This document shows, one piece after another, positions 8,344 to 15,729 of a DNA stretch of 20,354 bases; the stretch's first letter is position 1; every line of letters begins with the position of its first letter. Under the pieces are notes generated by a model. That model did no database searches, was not told the DNA's origin, and worked only from the letters and a program-made list of their open reading frames with translations. Made by a program: the position numbers and the translations under genes. The stretch comes from CALALP01 sp041855735. GTDB lineage: Bacteria > Bacillota > Clostridia > Lachnospirales > Lachnospiraceae. The stretch covers positions 1 to 20,354 of the forward strand of contig JBHAEV010000073.1 in the NCBI GenBank assembly GCA_041855735.1, in the 5' to 3' direction.

Positions 8344-10791
8344 ATGAGTGATAACCGTCCCGTAGGGCATAATCGAAGAGTGAGCGGTGAAGGGAAGTCG
8401 GTCGGCAGAAGAGGCGACGGACTCGGTGGCAAAAGAGCCGGAGGCAGCGGCGGTTATTTCGGATCCGGCAATGACGGTCCGAAGAGAAGCGGAGGCGGGA
8501 GATCCCCGCTTACGATCGTTTTGTTATTGATTCTGCTGCTGTTCGGCGGAAGAGCCGGCATAGGAAATATTGTCGGTACCTTGCTCGGCGGAAGTTCGCA
8601 AAGTTCGTCCGCGGAGAGTCCGAATGATACCGGCGGTTCGAACCAACAGAGCAACACGAACAGCTCCGGAACCGGTTCCGTACAAAATACAACGGGAACC
8701 GGGTTGGATCTCGGGAGCCTGATTTCGCTGTTCGGCAGCACCAATGCACAGAGCATGACCGGATCCTATACGGCATGGGATGTGGCACCCGACAATCGCG
8801 CGAAGCTGGACACTTCCGTGGCGAGCACCGCCAGAAGCAAATTTTACACGCCGAAGACGGGCGACAGTGTGACCGTTATGGTTTATATGCTGGGAACGGA
8901 TTTGGAAAGCAGGCACGGCATGGCGAGCAGTGATCTTGCGGAGATGGCGAAAGCCGATTTACCCGACAATATCCATCTCATTGTCTATACGGGCGGCACG
9001 AATTCATGGAAAAACTCGATCATCAGCAACCGGGTGAATCAGATCTACAGAGTTCAAAACGGCGGACTGACCAAATTGCATGAAGAGTCTTCCCGGTCCA
9101 TGACGGATCCGAATACTTTGACGGATTTCATCAATTACTGTAAAACCAATTATCCGGCGAATCGAAATCAGCTGATTTTCTGGGATCATGGCGGCGGTTC
9201 CGTAACCGGTTTCGGATACGATGAAAAATACTCACAGACCGGCGCCATGAATCTGTCCGAAATCAAATCCGCCGTTGGCAAAACAAATGTCAAATTTGAT
9301 TTTATCGGTTTTGATGCCTGTCTGATGGCGACCGCCGAAACGGCTCTGGCTCTTTCGGATTATGCCGATTATATGATTGCTTCGGAAGAAACGGAGCCGG
9401 GTACGGGATGGTATTACACCAACTGGCTGAATGATTTGTCAAAAGATACTTCCGTCAGCACCCTGGAATTGGGCAAGAAATTGATCGATGACTTCATCGA
9501 CGTGTCGGCGGTGCAGGCCAGAGGGCAGAGTACGACACTGTCTTTGGTGGATTTGGCAGAGCTGAAAGCGGTGATTCCGGAAAGTTTAAAGCAGTTTGCA
9601 CAGTCCACCGGGGATTTGATACAGAACAAAGAGTATGCCAGAGTTGCCAATGCCAGAAACATTTCGAGAGAATTTGCCGCATCATCCAAGATTGACCAGG
9701 TGGATCTGGTCAGCCTCGCATCCCATATCGGAACGGAGGAGGCCAAGGCTTTGGCAAACGACATCCTGGGAACGGTGAAGTACAATCGCACTTCGCAGAA
9801 TATGGCAAATTCCTACGGATTATCCATATATTTTCCTAGTAAAAAACTGAATCGTGTGGATACCATGACCGATACATATGAGGAAATCGGCATGGATGAT
9901 GAGTATTCGAGGGTGATCAAGCAATATGCAACCCTGGAAGCAAGCGGTCAGGTCAGTTCCGGTCAGAGTCAAAGTCCGCTTCCGACTCTGCTGGGAGAAT
10001 CCGGCGGCGGAGGAGGATCGGATTTGCTCACACAGCTGTTGTCGGGCGTGATCAACGGCGAGATTACTTCCATTACCGGGTTGGATGCGGGCAATATCGA
10101 CTTTATTTTGGACAGGACGCTGCCCGAAGAAGAGGTGGCGGGCATTGTTTCAAAGAATTCACTGGATGCCGGAAAACTGAAATGGCAGTACAAAGGGGAT
10201 ACCGAAGTGCTTTCTTTGCCGGAGGAGGAATGGTCCAAGATCGCCAAAATGGATTTTGTGACTTTCGTAAACGACGGCGAAGGTTATATCGATATGGGAG
10301 AGGACAATGTATTCGATTTCGATTCCGACGGAGACTTGATGGCGGACACTACCAAAGCGTGGTTGTCGATCGACGGTCAGCCGGTGGCATACTATCATAT
10401 CTCCACCCTTGCGGATGGGGAGGATTACATCACACTCGGTCGGGTTCCCGTATTGCTGAACGAAACTAGGGCGGATCTCATCATTGTCTTTGACAAGGAA
10501 CATCCCGACGGGCATATTGTGGGAGCCAGAACCGACTATCGCGAAGGGGAAACCGATACCGTCGCGAAGTCCACCTCGGAGCTTGAAAAGGGTGATGTCA
10601 TTGATTTTATTGCCGATTACTATACTTATGAAGGAGAGTATGTGGACGGCTACAGAATCGGCGAGCAGCTGGTTGTAGGGAGCGATTACCCGAGTGTCGG
10701 CTATCATACGATTTCGGAGAGAATATTCATTACATATAAAATACAGGATTTGTTCGGCGCCACCTATTGGATGCCGATGATTGAAAGATAG
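8344..10791 (+). CDS. Membrane-anchored clostripain-like cysteine peptidase (family C11)
   Basis: A large 815-residue peptidase C11 protein. The clan CD catalytic dyad is visible as H282 (WDHGGGS, 280-286) and C326 (FDACLMA, 323-329), within a domain starting near VTVMVYMLGTDLE (about residue 177). The order is: a Gly/Arg-rich basic tail (1-54), one transmembrane helix (about 56-69), a Ser/Asn/Thr linker (about 80-120), the protease domain (about 175-540), and a C-terminal beta-rich region with a DxDxDGD calcium-loop-like motif at 658-668. The basic tail predicts a cytoplasmic N-terminus with the protease outside. The longer open frame begins at 8215, but GGAGGAG (8333-8339) decides for ATG 8344. 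C11 enzymes generally cut after Arg or Lys and some self-process; the substrate here is unknown. It is followed 9 nt later by the XpaC-like gene. Confidence 0.93.
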   Translation: MSDNRPVGHNRRVSGEGKSVGRRGDGLGGKRAGGSGGYFGSGNDGPKRSGGGRSPLTIVLLLILLLFGGRAGIGNIVGTLLGGSSQSSSAESPNDTGGSNQQSNTNSSGTGSVQNTTGTGLDLGSLISLFGSTNAQSMTGSYTAWDVAPDNRAKLDTSVASTARSKFYTPKTGDSVTVMVYMLGTDLESRHGMASSDLAEMAKADLPDNIHLIVYTGGTNSWKNSIISNRVNQIYRVQNGGLTKLHEESSRSMTDPNTLTDFINYCKTNYPANRNQLIFWDHGGGSVTGFGYDEKYSQTGAMNLSEIKSAVGKTNVKFDFIGFDACLMATAETALALSDYADYMIASEETEPGTGWYYTNWLNDLSKDTSVSTLELGKKLIDDFIDVSAVQARGQSTTLSLVDLAELKAVIPESLKQFAQSTGDLIQNKEYARVANARNISREFAASSKIDQVDLVSLASHIGTEEAKALANDILGTVKYNRTSQNMANSYGLSIYFPSKKLNRVDTMTDTYEEIGMDDEYSRVIKQYATLEASGQVSSGQSQSPLPTLLGESGGGGGSDLLTQLLSGVINGEITSITGLDAGNIDFILDRTLPEEEVAGIVSKNSLDAGKLKWQYKGDTEVLSLPEEEWSKIAKMDFVTFVNDGEGYIDMGEDNVFDFDSDGDLMADTTKAWLSIDGQPVAYYHISTLADGEDYITLGRVPVLLNETRADLIIVFDKEHPDGHIVGARTDYREGETDTVAKSTSELEKGDVIDFIADYYTYEGEYVDGYRIGEQLVVGSDYPSVGYHTISERIFITYKIQDLFGATYWMPMIER

Positions 10792-10800
10792 GAGAAAAAT

Positions 10801-12123
10801 ATGGAGGATGACAAGGATTTCAAGAAAAAAGAAAGGGTAGATATCACGAGAGAAGTCACGGATGCCATCACCAAAGGAGATTTTTCCAAATTGAACGATA
10901 TGGTGAAGGATACGGTAAAGGATACCGTGGAGGACGTGGTGGAGGAGATCAGACGCGTTTCCAACCGTCCCCGCACGAATTATTCCAGCTCGGGCAGTCA
11001 TACGAGACATGGCGCATTTTCTCCGAATGACCGTTACACCGGATACAAAGGGGATGCACGAAACGGGGAGTTTGCGGATTTCAACAATCCGCCCAAAAAC
11101 GGCAATCCGATATGGGACGGCATCAACTCCGGAGTTTCGCAGCCGTTTCAAAACCGTCATTTCAATGTGGCGAATCAGACGCCGATTCCCGCAAAGGTTC
11201 GTTTTGTTCCCAGAAAGCATGTTTCGAGTATGGCACTCAGTATCGTATCGTGGTTTTTCGGTTTGATATTTCTGATGGCATTGGCAGGGGGGGCTTTTTT
11301 CGACGCATATCAAATGTTCCCGATTTTGATTTTTACGGGACTGAGCGGATTTGGAATTTACCGCAGTCACAGGAGGCTTCGCAATATCAAAAAGGCAAAA
11401 CGTCTGTATTATTTTGTTCGGGAGCGAAACTATATTACGCTTTCCGAAATTGCCGATATTTTTCATTGCTCAACGCAAAAGGCGAAAAAAACGATGCTTG
11501 GGATACTGGAACAGGGGATTTTTCCGGAGGCAAGATTTGATGCAAGCGGAACGACGCTTCTTTTGACAAGGGAGTCCTATGACAACTATATGTATATCGA
11601 AAAACGGAAGCAGACGCTTCAGGTTGCGGAAGATATGGAAAAACAACAGCTGACGGATTCGGATGTTGCTAAAAACCTGACCGCGGAACAAAAAAGAGAT
11701 TGGCTGAATGTGGTCAATGACGGGGAAGGATACATTCAAAAGCTCCGAAAGCTGAATGACGAAATTCCGGAAGAAGTAATTTCCGAGAGATTGGACGAGC
11801 TGGAAAAACTGCTTCGGAGCATTTTTGACAGAGTGAAGAAGAAGCCGTCGGAAGCGAACCAGATGCGAAGATTCATGGACTATTATCTGCCGACAACGGT
11901 GAAGCTGGTGGAAAAATTCAAAGAATTCGGAAACATCACAACACCCGGGAAAGAAGTACTGGATGCGAAATCCAATATTGAGAATACCTTGGATACCATC
12001 AACAGAGCATTCGTAGAGATGCTGAACAATTTGTATAAGAATGATATTTACGATGTGACCGCCGATGCGAGCGTGATTAAGACGATGCTTGCGAAAGAGG
12101 GTTTGACCAGTGATTTTAAATAA
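10801..12123 (+). CDS. XpaC-like membrane protein (5-bromo-4-chloroindolyl phosphate hydrolysis family)
   Basis: This 440-residue protein has a C-terminal XpaC domain (about residues 280-435; MDYYLPTTVKLVEKFKEF and a helical tail are characteristic). The family name comes from a phenotype of B. subtilis XpaC; no enzymatic mechanism is established, and xpaC is commonly next to a telA-like gene. Here the N-terminus is acidic/basic amphipathic (repeated DTV around residues 35-45) and followed by a polar stretch. Two transmembrane segments lie at about 144-167 and 172-187. A helical segment at about 195-270 (ITLSEIADIFHCSTQKAKKTML) resembles a winged helix or PCI-like fold. The total length is about twice that of the Bacillus protein. 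ATG 10801 has AGGAG directly upstream, 9 nt after the peptidase stop. Translation with neighbours is probably coupled. Confidence 0.88.
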   Translation: MEDDKDFKKKERVDITREVTDAITKGDFSKLNDMVKDTVKDTVEDVVEEIRRVSNRPRTNYSSSGSHTRHGAFSPNDRYTGYKGDARNGEFADFNNPPKNGNPIWDGINSGVSQPFQNRHFNVANQTPIPAKVRFVPRKHVSSMALSIVSWFFGLIFLMALAGGAFFDAYQMFPILIFTGLSGFGIYRSHRRLRNIKKAKRLYYFVRERNYITLSEIADIFHCSTQKAKKTMLGILEQGIFPEARFDASGTTLLLTRESYDNYMYIEKRKQTLQVAEDMEKQQLTDSDVAKNLTAEQKRDWLNVVNDGEGYIQKLRKLNDEIPEEVISERLDELEKLLRSIFDRVKKKPSEANQMRRFMDYYLPTTVKLVEKFKEFGNITTPGKEVLDAKSNIENTLDTINRAFVEMLNNLYKNDIYDVTADASVIKTMLAKEGLTSDFK

Positions 12124-12149
12124 GGTCCGACCGATGATTTCAAATTAGG
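12105..12149 (+). repeat. Imperfect 21-bp direct repeat across the xpaC-like stop codon
   Basis: GACCAGTGATTTTAAATAAGG (12105-12125, containing the stop) recurs as a copy with 17 of 21 identical bases at 12129-12149, a 24-bp period. The second copy ends in TTAGGAGG, an unused Shine-Dalgarno-like site. It looks like a decayed tandem duplication. Confidence 0.6.
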
Positions 12150-12256
12150 AGGCGGTATCATCGGAATTGCATTTTTTCGCGTTTGTCGCAGGGATTGCAA
12201 AGCATGCGTTGGATGTCGGATTTCCGGAAAATAAAACAGCAAGAAAAGGAGAGCAT

Positions 12257-13504
12257 ATGAGCGAGAATTTCAACACACAGGCGGGTATGGAGGGAATGAA
12301 AACCGAGGAAGAGGTAAAGGCGAATCTTATGAATAAGGAGATACCGACGCCGACTTTGACGCTGGATCCGTTCGGGGCAGGTCAGAATCCGATCATTTCC
12401 GAGCTTTCATCGGTAAAGGATGTTGCAGTGGTTCAGGATGTCAACAAACAAATGGAAGAAAATCTTCGACTGACGCCGGAAGAACAAAAGATGGTCAATG
12501 ATTTTGCCATGCAAATCGATTTGAAAAATACGCAAACGGTATTGCAATACGGTGCGGGGAGCCAGAAAAAGATCGCTTCCTTTGCGGAAGATGCATTGAC
12601 CAGTGTTCGGACCAAGGATTTGGGAGAGGTCGGAGATATGTTGACCGGCGTGGTTTCACAACTCAGAAGCATGGAGAACGGAGAAGACGAAAAGGGACTT
12701 TTCGGCTTCTTTAAAAAGAAGGTCAATCAATTGCAGGATTTAAAGGCAAAGTATGACAAAGCGGAGGTCAATATCAATAAGATTTCCAATGCATTGGAAG
12801 CGCATCAAATTACGTTGCTGAAAGATGTGGCAATGCTGGACAAGATGTATGAATTGAATCTGACGTATTTCAAAGAGATTTCCATGTATATTCTGGCAGG
12901 CAAAAAGCGCTTGGAAGAGGCACAGAAAGTCGAACTTCCGAAACTGATCGAGAAAGCGCAGCAAAGCGGCTTGCCGGAGGACACGCAGGCGGTCAAGGAT
13001 TTCTCCGAAATGATCAATCGTTTTGACAAGAAACTGCACGATCTGGATCTGTCCAGAACGGTTTCTCTTCAGATGGCGCCACAGATCCGACTGATTCAAA
13101 GCAATGATACCGTGATGTCCGAAAAGATTCAGACCACCCTGGTCAACACAATTCCGCTTTGGAAGAGCCAGATGGTCATCGCGATCGGTCTGACGCACTC
13201 AACCCAGGCGGCAAAGGCGCAAAGAGAAGTGTCGGATGTAACCAATCAGATGCTCAAAAAGAATGCGGAAAATCTGAAAATGGCTACCATTGAAACCGCA
13301 AAGGAAGCCGAGAGAGGAATTATCGACATTGAAACGCTCAAAGCCACAAATCAGAACCTGATTGCAACCTTTGATGAGGTGGTAAAGATTCAGGAGGACG
13401 GTCGTGCAAGGAGAAGAGCGGCGGAGGTTGAGCTTCGCCAAATTGAAGCCGACATGAGAAACAAGCTGTTGGAAATCAGTCAAAGAGAATTGAAGCAAGG
13501 ATAA
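12257..13504 (+). CDS. TelA-like protein (toxic anion resistance family)
   Basis: The 415-residue, mostly alpha-helical protein belongs to the TelA family (PF05816), named after a plasmid tellurite-resistance determinant. It carries the family's PTLTLDPFG segment near residue 32, long charged coiled-coil-like helices, and the conserved C-terminal VTNQMLKKNAENLK and ATNQNLI...VVKIQEDG blocks. It is predicted cytoplasmic, with no membrane segment. Homologues pair with XpaC and with ter-type stress clusters; resistance to tellurite is not shown for most chromosomal copies. The open frame extends to 12167, but AAGGAGAG five bases before ATG 12257 and the family's usual length support the start. 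It is the last gene of the C11-XpaC-TelA operon. The 133-nt gap before it is unusually long for this operon. Confidence 0.93.
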   Translation: MSENFNTQAGMEGMKTEEEVKANLMNKEIPTPTLTLDPFGAGQNPIISELSSVKDVAVVQDVNKQMEENLRLTPEEQKMVNDFAMQIDLKNTQTVLQYGAGSQKKIASFAEDALTSVRTKDLGEVGDMLTGVVSQLRSMENGEDEKGLFGFFKKKVNQLQDLKAKYDKAEVNINKISNALEAHQITLLKDVAMLDKMYELNLTYFKEISMYILAGKKRLEEAQKVELPKLIEKAQQSGLPEDTQAVKDFSEMINRFDKKLHDLDLSRTVSLQMAPQIRLIQSNDTVMSEKIQTTLVNTIPLWKSQMVIAIGLTHSTQAAKAQREVSDVTNQMLKKNAENLKMATIETAKEAERGIIDIETLKATNQNLIATFDEVVKIQEDGRARRRAAEVELRQIEADMRNKLLEISQRELKQG

Positions 13505-13539
13505 AGGAGCGCGGATTTCATCAGCACTTTCCCAACTCG

Positions 13540-13564
13540 ATCCCCTCAGGGTGATTTATTTTGT
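13540..13564 (+). terminator. Weak candidate terminator after the telA-like gene
   Basis: A short hairpin (ATC CCC / GGG T GAT with one bulged T, loop TCA) is followed by TTATTTTGTG. Only six base pairs form, so termination would be partial. The rplU promoter starts immediately after it. Confidence 0.35.
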
Positions 13565-13566
13565 GT

Positions 13567-13595
13567 TTGACATTTGTCCTCAGGAATGGTATAAA
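13567..13595 (+). promoter_or_regulatory. Strong promoter of rplU-prp-rpmA
   Basis: A perfect TTGACA (13567-13572), a 17-bp spacer and TATAAA (13590-13595) with an extended TG (13587-13588). The predicted transcript start is near 13602. This is the best-matching sigma-70/SigA promoter in the window, as expected for ribosomal protein genes. Confidence 0.9.
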
Positions 13596-13601
13596 TACTA
13601 G

Positions 13602-13677
13602 GTATGCCGCACAATGAGGTTGAAAGACCGGTTTACCGGCACCGTAGTTGGCGAGTAATGTAAAAGGAGGTACGAAC
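13602..13677 (+). promoter_or_regulatory. Ribosomal protein L21 leader RNA (candidate autoregulatory leader)
   Basis: The ~76-nt leader before rplU contains a CCGG-TTTA-CCGG hairpin (13629-13640) followed by CACCGTAGTTGGCGAG. This resembles the L21 leader element known upstream of rplU in Firmicutes, which is thought to bind L21. The match is from recall of the motif; a covariance-model search would settle it. Confidence 0.55.
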
Positions 13678-13986
13678 GTGTACGCGATTATTGTAACCGG
13701 TGGCAAGCAATACAAGGTTTCCGAGGGTGATGTAATCCGGGTGGAGAAGCTTGGCGCTGAGGCGGGAGAAGAGTTTACATTTGATCAGGTTCTGGCGGTA
13801 AGTGACGACGAGCTGAAAGTGGGAACACCTGTACTTGCAGGTGCAACCGTGAAAGCGGAAGTGCTCGGCAATGGCAGAGCGAAGAAGGTCGTTGTTTACA
13901 AGTATAAGAGTAAGACCGGATATCACAAGAAGAATGGTCACAGACAGTCATTCTCTCAAGTGAAGATCACGAAGATTAACGCTTAG
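13678..13986 (+). CDS. rplU: 50S ribosomal protein L21
   Basis: L21 binds 23S rRNA in the large subunit. The 102-residue product begins MYAIIVTGGKQYKV and ends in the conserved KTGYHKKNGHRQ...VKI region. The start is GTG at 13678: AGGAGG (13665-13670) is seven bases upstream, and upstream in-frame codons would add residues not found in L21. It is the first gene of rplU-prp-rpmA; its stop is one base before the prp ATG. Confidence 0.97.
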   Translation: MYAIIVTGGKQYKVSEGDVIRVEKLGAEAGEEFTFDQVLAVSDDELKVGTPVLAGATVKAEVLGNGRAKKVVVYKYKSKTGYHKKNGHRQSFSQVKITKINA

Positions 13987-13987
13987 T

Positions 13988-14332
13988 ATGACGACGATTA
14001 CGCTTTTATCCGATGAAGAGGGAATACTCCGGGGATTGGAAGCGCACGGACATTCCGGGTACGCGAAGTCGGGCAGGGATATTCTGTGTTCGGCAATCTC
14101 GGCATTGACGATCAATCTTGCAAATTCCGTCAGCGAGTTTACGGAGGATGATTTTGCATGTGAAATTGTCGAAAAGAACGGGGATTTCTCGTTTCGGATC
14201 AGGGGAGAGATTTCGAAAGAGTCGATTCTTCTCTTAAAAAGCTGTGCTTTGGGTTTGCAATCCATTGCAGAAGAATACGGAACAACATTTATTACCATTA
14301 AACATGATACAATCGATTCATCAGGGAGGTGA
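13988..14332 (+). CDS. prp: Ribosomal-processing cysteine protease Prp
   Basis: Prp removes the N-terminal extension of L27 in Firmicutes and related phyla, which is required for a working ribosome. The 114-residue protein shows the family's catalytic histidine in AHGHSGYA (about residues 19-26) and cysteine in DILCSAIS (about 31-38). It sits between rplU and rpmA as usual. There is no recognisable Shine-Dalgarno site and the ATG follows the L21 stop by one base, so translation is probably coupled. The gene's stop lies inside the ribosome binding site of rpmA. The matching cleavable L27 is next door. Confidence 0.95.
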   Translation: MTTITLLSDEEGILRGLEAHGHSGYAKSGRDILCSAISALTINLANSVSEFTEDDFACEIVEKNGDFSFRIRGEISKESILLLKSCALGLQSIAEEYGTTFITIKHDTIDSSGR

Positions 14333-14336
14333 AAAC

Positions 14337-14624
14337 ATGATTAAGATGAACCTTCAGTTATTCGCTCATAAAAAGGGAGTGGGATCCACCAAGAACGGTC
14401 GTGATTCCGAGTCGAAGCGCCTTGGTGCAAAGAGAGCCGACGGTCAGTTCGTTTTGGCCGGCAACATTCTTTACAGACAAAGAGGAACCAAGATTCACCC
14501 GGGCAACAATGTGGGCAGAGGCGGAGATGATACTTTGTTCGCAACTGTGGACGGTATCGTAAGATTTGAAAGAAAGGGCAGGGATCGGAAGCAGGTTTCC
14601 GTTTACCCGAGAGAGAATGCGTAA
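14337..14624 (+). CDS. rpmA: 50S ribosomal protein L27 precursor with cleavable N-terminus
   Basis: L27 lies near the peptidyl transferase centre. The 95-residue product starts MIKMNLQLFAHKKGVGSTKNG (broken here to its key parts: extension MIKMNLQLF, then AHKKG of mature L27). This matches the Prp cleavage motif, with cutting expected after F9 so that the mature chain begins AHKKG. ATG 14337 is preceded by GGGAGGTGA, which overlaps the prp stop. A longer in-frame extension upstream is not L27-like. A terminator follows two bases after the stop, closing the operon. Confidence 0.97.
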   Translation: MIKMNLQLFAHKKGVGSTKNGRDSESKRLGAKRADGQFVLAGNILYRQRGTKIHPGNNVGRGGDDTLFATVDGIVRFERKGRDRKQVSVYPRENA

Positions 14625-14626
14625 GT

Positions 14627-14661
14627 AAAGAGAGAGGCGGTCTTTGGACTGTCTCTTTTTT
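14627..14661 (+). terminator. Intrinsic terminator of rplU-prp-rpmA
   Basis: A 12-bp stem (14631-14642 with 14647-14658, including G-U pairs) with a TTTG loop is followed by a run of T's. It separates rpmA from the kinase gene. Confidence 0.85.
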
Positions 14662-14675
14662 AATAGATTTTTCGG

Positions 14676-14704
14676 TTGATAGACTTTATGTAATATGGTA
14701 ATAT
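14676..14704 (+). promoter_or_regulatory. Promoter of the kinase-GH13_18 module
   Basis: TTGATA (14676-14681), a 17-bp spacer and TAATAT (14699-14704) with an extended TG at 14696-14697. The predicted start is near 14711, giving a ~57-nt AT-rich leader. No operator or cre-like site was recognised. Confidence 0.65.
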
Positions 14705-14767
14705 TTATATCTATGGAAGAGAATTTTTATAATTTTTTCATGTAGATAACAAAAATGGAGATGAGGT

Positions 14768-15721
14768 ATGGAGAACATAATCGAATTACTGGAAAGAGGA
14801 GAATATTCCGGACTGTCGGAAGTTCCGAAGGACATTTTACACGGAGATATGCCCGGGGACAAGGTGGAAATCGGTGCCGGGCATATTGCAAAGGCAAGGA
14901 CCATTTTCCCGAAACTGGCAAAGGAATTGCTTCCGTTTGTAAAAAGCAATCCGAAACAAAGAGCGGTCGTCTGTGTTTGCGGCGGATCCGGTGTGGGAAA
15001 ATCGGAAACGGCATCACTGCTTTCCCATTTCTTTCGAGAGGCGGGAATCGGATCCTATACATTGTCCGGGGACAATTATCCGCGCAGGATTCCGATGTAT
15101 AATGATGCGGAGCGTCTGCATATATTCCGTGAATCCGCCATCAAAGGGATGGTTGCGGAAGGAACGTTTGGCAAGGAACGTTTTGATATCATTCACGCAT
15201 TGCAGTTACAAAACGATGATGCGAATCCGGCACATATAAACACCTATGAATGGTATGAATCCTACATCCGAAACGGCAGAAAGGGATTGGAAGGATATCT
15301 TGGCACATCCGCTGAGATTCGTTTTGAGGAAATCGAAGATATTCTGAAGCGTTTTAAAGACGGTGAGGACAAGATCTGGCTGAAGAGAATGGGCAGAGGG
15401 AATACCGAACTTTGGTACGATGAGGTGGATTTCTCAAATACCAAGATTCTGGTGATCGAGTGGACGCACGGCAACAGCGATCATTTCAAAGGCGTGGACG
15501 TGCCGATTTTATTGAATTCCACACCGAAGGAAACATTGGAGCACCGAAGATCCAGAAACCGTGACGGAGCCGTTGACAGTCCGTTTACCACTCTGGTTTT
15601 GGAAATTGAACAAAAAATGCTGGAAGCACAGGCGCCGAAAGCAAAGATCATCGTATCGAAAAGCGGAGAACTGTTAAGTTTTGACGAGTACCGCAGATTA
15701 ATGGATGCGGGCAGAATATAG
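14768..15721 (+). CDS. Orphan P-loop kinase (uridine kinase/PRK-like or adenylylsulfate kinase-like)
   Basis: A 317-residue cytoplasmic protein with a Walker A motif GGSGVGKS at 72-79. SGDNYPRRIP at 100-109 follows, comparable to the DDFY substrate-site motif of uridine kinase/phosphoribulokinase relatives. A Walker-B-like strand KILVIEWTHGN is at 226-236, and an Arg-rich lid-like stretch (HRRSRNRDG) is near 259-267. The ~65 residues before the Walker A motif are helical and not typical of uridine kinase. Similar proteins are often labelled adenylylsulfate kinase automatically, but no sulfate assimilation gene is nearby and I do not trust that name. The gene ends 8 nt before the GH13_18 gene, so a role with a sugar, glycoside or its product is the best contextual guess. 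GGAG lies seven bases before the ATG. Confidence 0.8.
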   Translation: MENIIELLERGEYSGLSEVPKDILHGDMPGDKVEIGAGHIAKARTIFPKLAKELLPFVKSNPKQRAVVCVCGGSGVGKSETASLLSHFFREAGIGSYTLSGDNYPRRIPMYNDAERLHIFRESAIKGMVAEGTFGKERFDIIHALQLQNDDANPAHINTYEWYESYIRNGRKGLEGYLGTSAEIRFEEIEDILKRFKDGEDKIWLKRMGRGNTELWYDEVDFSNTKILVIEWTHGNSDHFKGVDVPILLNSTPKETLEHRRSRNRDGAVDSPFTTLVLEIEQKMLEAQAPKAKIIVSKSGELLSFDEYRRLMDAGRI

Positions 15722-15729
15722 AGGGGATT

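Noticed and set aside
10159..11466. A 435-codon minus-strand open frame spanning the C11 and XpaC-like genes
   Set aside because: It crosses the boundary of two well-supported + strand genes, has no ribosome site or family resemblance, and is explained by sense-strand codon use.
14768..15721. Naming the kinase cysC (adenylylsulfate kinase)
   Set aside because: Only the P-loop supports it; no sulfate assimilation genes are present and the substrate-site motifs do not match what I know of APS kinases.
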